Source: Xanthobacter sp. YC-JY1
GTDB taxonomy: Bacteria > Pseudomonadota > Alphaproteobacteria > Rhizobiales > Xanthobacteraceae
Direction of reading: 5' to 3'
Assembly (NCBI RefSeq): GCF_021730305.1
Contig: NZ_CP032674.1
Coordinates: forward strand, 5,328,411 to 5,392,410
DNA: 64,000 nt
This document shows, piece after piece, positions 61,452 to 64,000 of this stretch. The notes under the pieces were generated by a model. The model had not been told where the DNA came from. It worked only from the letters and a program-made list of their open reading frames with translations, and did not search any database. The translations under genes were made by a program, and so were the position numbers. How positions within the stretch are numbered: position 1 is the first letter of the stretch; the number at the start of each line of letters is the position of its first letter.

Positions 61452-62570
61452 TCACACCCGCATGGGCATGAGGACGTAGAGCGCATCCGTCTTGGTGGAA
61501 TCGCGCACCAGCGTGGGCGAGCCGGGATCGGCGAGCTTCAGTTCCGCCGTGTCGCCTTCAAGCTGGGAGGTGATGTCCAGCAAATAGCGGGAGTTGAAGC
61601 CGATATCGAGGGGCTCGGCGGTGTAGTCCACCTCCAGCTCCTCGGTGGCGCTGCCCGAATCGGGGTTGGTGACGGACAGCACCATCTTGCCGTCGCCCAG
61701 CGACAGCTTCACCGCGCGGCCGCGTTCGCTGGACACGGTGGACACGCGGTCCACGGCGGCGGCGAACTCGTCCTTGTCGACGATGAGGGTCTTGTCGTTG
61801 CCCTGGGGAATCACCCGGCCATAGTCCGGGAAGGTGCCGTCGATCAGCTTGGAGGTGAGCACGATGGCGCCCACCTGCACGCGGATCTTGGTAGCGGACA
61901 GGGAGATGGTGACTTCCGCCTCCTTGTCCTCCAGCAGCTTCTGGATTTCGGCGACGGTCTTGCGCGGCACGATCACGCCCGGCAGGCCCTGCGAGCCGGC
62001 AGGGGCTTCCAGCTCCGCCTGGGCGAGGCGGTGGCCATCGGTGGCGACGGCGCGCAGCATCGCCTTGCCGCCGGCCTCGGTCACATGCAGGTAGATGCCG
62101 TTGAGATAATAGCGCGTCTCCTCGGTGGAGATGGCGAACTGGGTCTTGTCCACGAGGCGGCGGAACTCCGCGCCCTTGACCTTGAAGGTGTGGGAGAACT
62201 CGCCCGCGGCGAGGTCCGGGAAATCGGCTTCCGGCAGGGTCTGCAGGGAGAAGCGGGCGCGGGAGGCGCGCACCGTGAGGGTGCCGCGTTCGCCGCCGGC
62301 TTCCAGCTGCACCTGCGCGCCATCGGGCAGCTTGCGCACGATGTCGTAGAGCACATGGGCCGGCACGGTGGTGGCGCCCGCCTGCCCGGTCTCGGCCGGC
62401 ACGCTCTCGACCACTTCCAGGTCGAGGTCGGTGGCCTTCAGCTCCAGCGTGCCCTTGGCCGCCTTGATGAGCACGTTGGCGAGGATCGGGATGGTGTTGC
62501 GCCGCTCGACGACACGGTGCACGTGGCTGAGCGATTTCAGAAGCTCGGCGCGCTCGACGGTGACCTTCAT
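61452..62570 (-). CDS. dnaN: DNA polymerase III beta sliding clamp
   Basis: Ring-shaped processivity clamp, 372 residues with three repeats of the clamp fold. N-terminus MKVTVERAELLKSLSHVHRVVERRNTIPILANVLI, centre LPEADFPDLAAGEFSHTF and C-terminus DALYVLMPMRV are typical. Upstream is a 378-bp gap to dnaA. Confidence 0.98.
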   Translation of the reverse strand: MKVTVERAELLKSLSHVHRVVERRNTIPILANVLIKAAKGTLELKATDLDLEVVESVPAETGQAGATTVPAHVLYDIVRKLPDGAQVQLEAGGERGTLTVRASRARFSLQTLPEADFPDLAAGEFSHTFKVKGAEFRRLVDKTQFAISTEETRYYLNGIYLHVTEAGGKAMLRAVATDGHRLAQAELEAPAGSQGLPGVIVPRKTVAEIQKLLEDKEAEVTISLSATKIRVQVGAIVLTSKLIDGTFPDYGRVIPQGNDKTLIVDKDEFAAAVDRVSTVSSERGRAVKLSLGDGKMVLSVTNPDSGSATEELEVDYTAEPLDIGFNSRYLLDITSQLEGDTAELKLADPGSPTLVRDSTKTDALYVLMPMRV

Positions 62571-62948
62571 CGTCCTGGCCCGTTCACTCTTCGCTTCCGA
62601 GCCGGCCCGCCGCGGGATCGCATGTCCCGCCGGTGGGTCCGCCTCGACATTCTAAGGATGACGCCCGCAGATCCCCCCATCCGCCGGTGCGGGCGAGGGG
62701 CGCGTGCGCCGGTGTGGCGTGGCGCGACGGCTCAAGCCGCCGTCTGGCACCCGAGGGAACGGGCGCCGGGCCGCCGACATTGCCGTCCCGGGGGGCGCAA
62801 GGCAAGAGTTCACGAGGAGATTTCGGTTCGCGGCGAGATTTTCTGAAGGGCGGATTTTCGGAAGATCTGCTCCGGCGGCACCGGCGCGGCGCCGCCCCTT
62901 ATCCTGCCCCTGTGGCAGACTCAGATTTCCGGACTCAGCTTCCCGAAC
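62571..62948. promoter_or_regulatory. dnaA-dnaN intergenic region
   Basis: 378 bp, unusually long for this gene pair, with a dnaN promoter expected. TTATCCTGC (62899-62907) faces TGTGGCAGA (62911-62919), a degenerate copy of the convergent DnaA-box layout at 53.18 kb. The short repeat ACTCAG/AACTCAA recurs around 62920-62950. I see no tandem perfect DnaA boxes, AT-rich tract or gene. Confidence 0.4.
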
Positions 62949-64000
62949 TCAACTTTCGAGGGCGAGCCGCTTCAGCACCTCGATCTCGTCGGCGAGCGCG
63001 CGGTCGGTGGCGACGAGGCCGTCGATCTTGCGCACCGCGTGGAGCACGGTGGTGTGGTCGCGCCCGCCGAAGCGGCGGCCGATCTCCGGCAAAGAGCGCA
63101 GGGTGAGCGTCTTGGCGAGATACATGGCGATCTGCCGGGGCTTCACCACCGTCGCGGTGCGGCGCTGGGAGAGCAGATCGGCGCGCGACACGTTGTAGTG
63201 CTTGGCGACCACCCGCAGGATGTCGTCCACGCGGACGCGCTTGGGGTCGGTCGGGCGGATGAGGTCCTTGACCGCGTTCTCCGCCATGTCGAGGGTCACC
63301 GGCTCGCCGGTGAGCTGGTTGAAGGCCAGCAGCTTGTTGAGCGCGCCGTCGAGGTCTCGGCCGGACTGGCCGACGCTGCGGGCGAGGAATTCCAGCACCG
63401 GCGCCGGCACGGCGAATCCCTGGTGCTGCTCGGCGAGGGTCTGGTAGCGCGCCTTCAGGATTTCGAGGCGCAGGTCCTCCTCCAGCGGAGCCAGCTCCAC
63501 CACGAGGCCGCCGGCAAGGCGCGAGCGCACGCGCTCGTCGAGGTGCTCAAGCTCGCCGGGCAGGCAGTCGGCCGCCAGCACCACCTGCCGCCCGCCATCG
63601 AGCAGGGCATTGAGGGTGTGGCAGAATTCCTGCTGGAGATTGTTGCCCTTGAGGAACTGCAGGTCGTCGATCACCAGCGTGTCGATGGTGCGCAGCGTGT
63701 CCTTGAAGGCGATGGCCGAATGGGACTTCAGCGCCGACACGAAGCCGTACATGAAGCGCTCGGCGGTGAGATAGGTGGTGCGCCGGCCATGGGCGGCACC
63801 CGCGCGGGCCACGGCCTGCAAAAGGTGGGTCTTGCCGAGGCCGACGGCCGCATGGAGATAGAGCGGATTGTAGACCGGCGCGGCGCCGGCGGGGGTTTCC
63901 GCCACCTTGCGCGCGGCGGCGAAGGCCAGCGAGTTGGACTTGCCGACCACGAAGGATTCAAAGGTCAGGCGCGGGTCGAGCGGCGAGCCGGAAGCCACGT
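62949..64000 (-). CDS. dnaA: Chromosomal replication initiator DnaA, 5' part missing
   Basis: Initiator ATPase; at least 350 C-terminal residues are visible and the gene continues past the window edge (family about 450-500). Domain III shows [19 protein letters not shown], Walker [13 protein letters not shown], Walker [12 protein letters not shown] and the Arg-rich box [11 protein letters not shown]. Domain IV ends with the DNA-binding signature [15 protein letters not shown]. dnaN and recF follow on the same strand. Confidence 0.97.
   Translation of the reverse strand, partial: VASGSPLDPRLTFESFVVGKSNSLAFAAARKVAETPAGAAPVYNPLYLHAAVGLGKTHLLQAVARAGAAHGRRTTYLTAERFMYGFVSALKSHSAIAFKDTLRTIDTLVIDDLQFLKGNNLQQEFCHTLNALLDGGRQVVLAADCLPGELEHLDERVRSRLAGGLVVELAPLEEDLRLEILKARYQTLAEQHQGFAVPAPVLEFLARSVGQSGRDLDGALNKLLAFNQLTGEPVTLDMAENAVKDLIRPTDPKRVRVDDILRVVAKHYNVSRADLLSQRRTATVVKPRQIAMYLAKTLTLRSLPEIGRRFGGRDHTTVLHAVRKIDGLVATDRALADEIEVLKRLALES

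Noticed and set aside
59796..62846. 1016-codon open frame antisense to recF and dnaN
   Set aside because: Opposite strand carries clear RecF and DnaN motifs; the antisense protein is low-complexity and shows no domain.

Overview
This is a high-GC, densely packed chromosomal segment of an alphaproteobacterium. The best fit is a Hyphomicrobiales (Rhizobiales) methylotroph close to Xanthobacteraceae. That placement is inferred from the gene neighbourhoods (tlpA/argH/lysA, cobS-cobT, ftsEX-ydcF-plsC, DUF2125, DUF2380) and from formaldehyde-activating enzyme lying beside PQQ/C1-type periplasmic genes. The right edge carries dnaA-dnaN-recF, the usual numbering start of such chromosomes. I see no tRNA, rRNA, insertion sequence, prophage or CRISPR array. 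One structural RNA gene, rnpB, is clear.

Layout. 0-3 kb: an ABC lipoprotein/lipid-type exporter (ATPase plus permease cut by the window edge) divergent from a TesA-like esterase. 3-8.2 kb: a small acidic orphan, a triheme cytochrome c with an unusual duplicated C-terminal module, ligA and rnpB. 8.2-20 kb: gyrB, queC, bolA, a J-domain protein, cobS-cobT, a phytase-esterase-like protein, lysA, a small lipoprotein, argH and the divergent tlpA. 20.9-27.8 kb: a four-gene polysaccharide locus (wecB-type epimerase, BcsB-like periplasmic protein, NfrB-type glycosyltransferase with c-di-GMP-type MshEN modules, Tat-exported barrel-like protein). 27.8-41 kb: a MarR/DUF1398 pair under a 40-bp palindrome, then purH, mutS, a membrane protein, purA, rsmB, a heparinase-like protein, htpX and a tiny secreted cysteine protein.

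41.5-49.1 kb is a C1/lanthanide-type region. fae is followed by a divergent cluster. On the minus strand are DUF2380, an MxaD-like SRPBCC protein and a YVTN propeller. On the plus strand are a substrate-binding protein, a second YVTN propeller, an ABC ATPase, an ABC-2 permease and an exported protein, chained by 4-bp stop/start overlaps. This resembles the PQQ-associated ABC system and the lut lanthanide-uptake loci of methylotrophs, but no quinoprotein dehydrogenase and no TonB receptor lie in the window.

49.1-64 kb: hpt, ftsE-ftsX, a YdcF protein, plsC, small unknowns, a ChaC-like cyclotransferase, a DUF2125 protein, an orphan phnM, a polytopic membrane protein, argB, a GNAT acetyltransferase, recF, dnaN and the 3' part of dnaA.

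The most interesting system is the 20.9-27.8 kb locus. It looks like an alphaproteobacterial version of the E. coli N4-receptor (NGR) exopolysaccharide pathway, with a BcsB-like partner in place of a recognisable NfrA. Second is the lut-like cluster, which pairs a type-I binding protein with an ABC-2 (exporter-like) permease. Function calls rest on motif recognition by eye; no database search was run.
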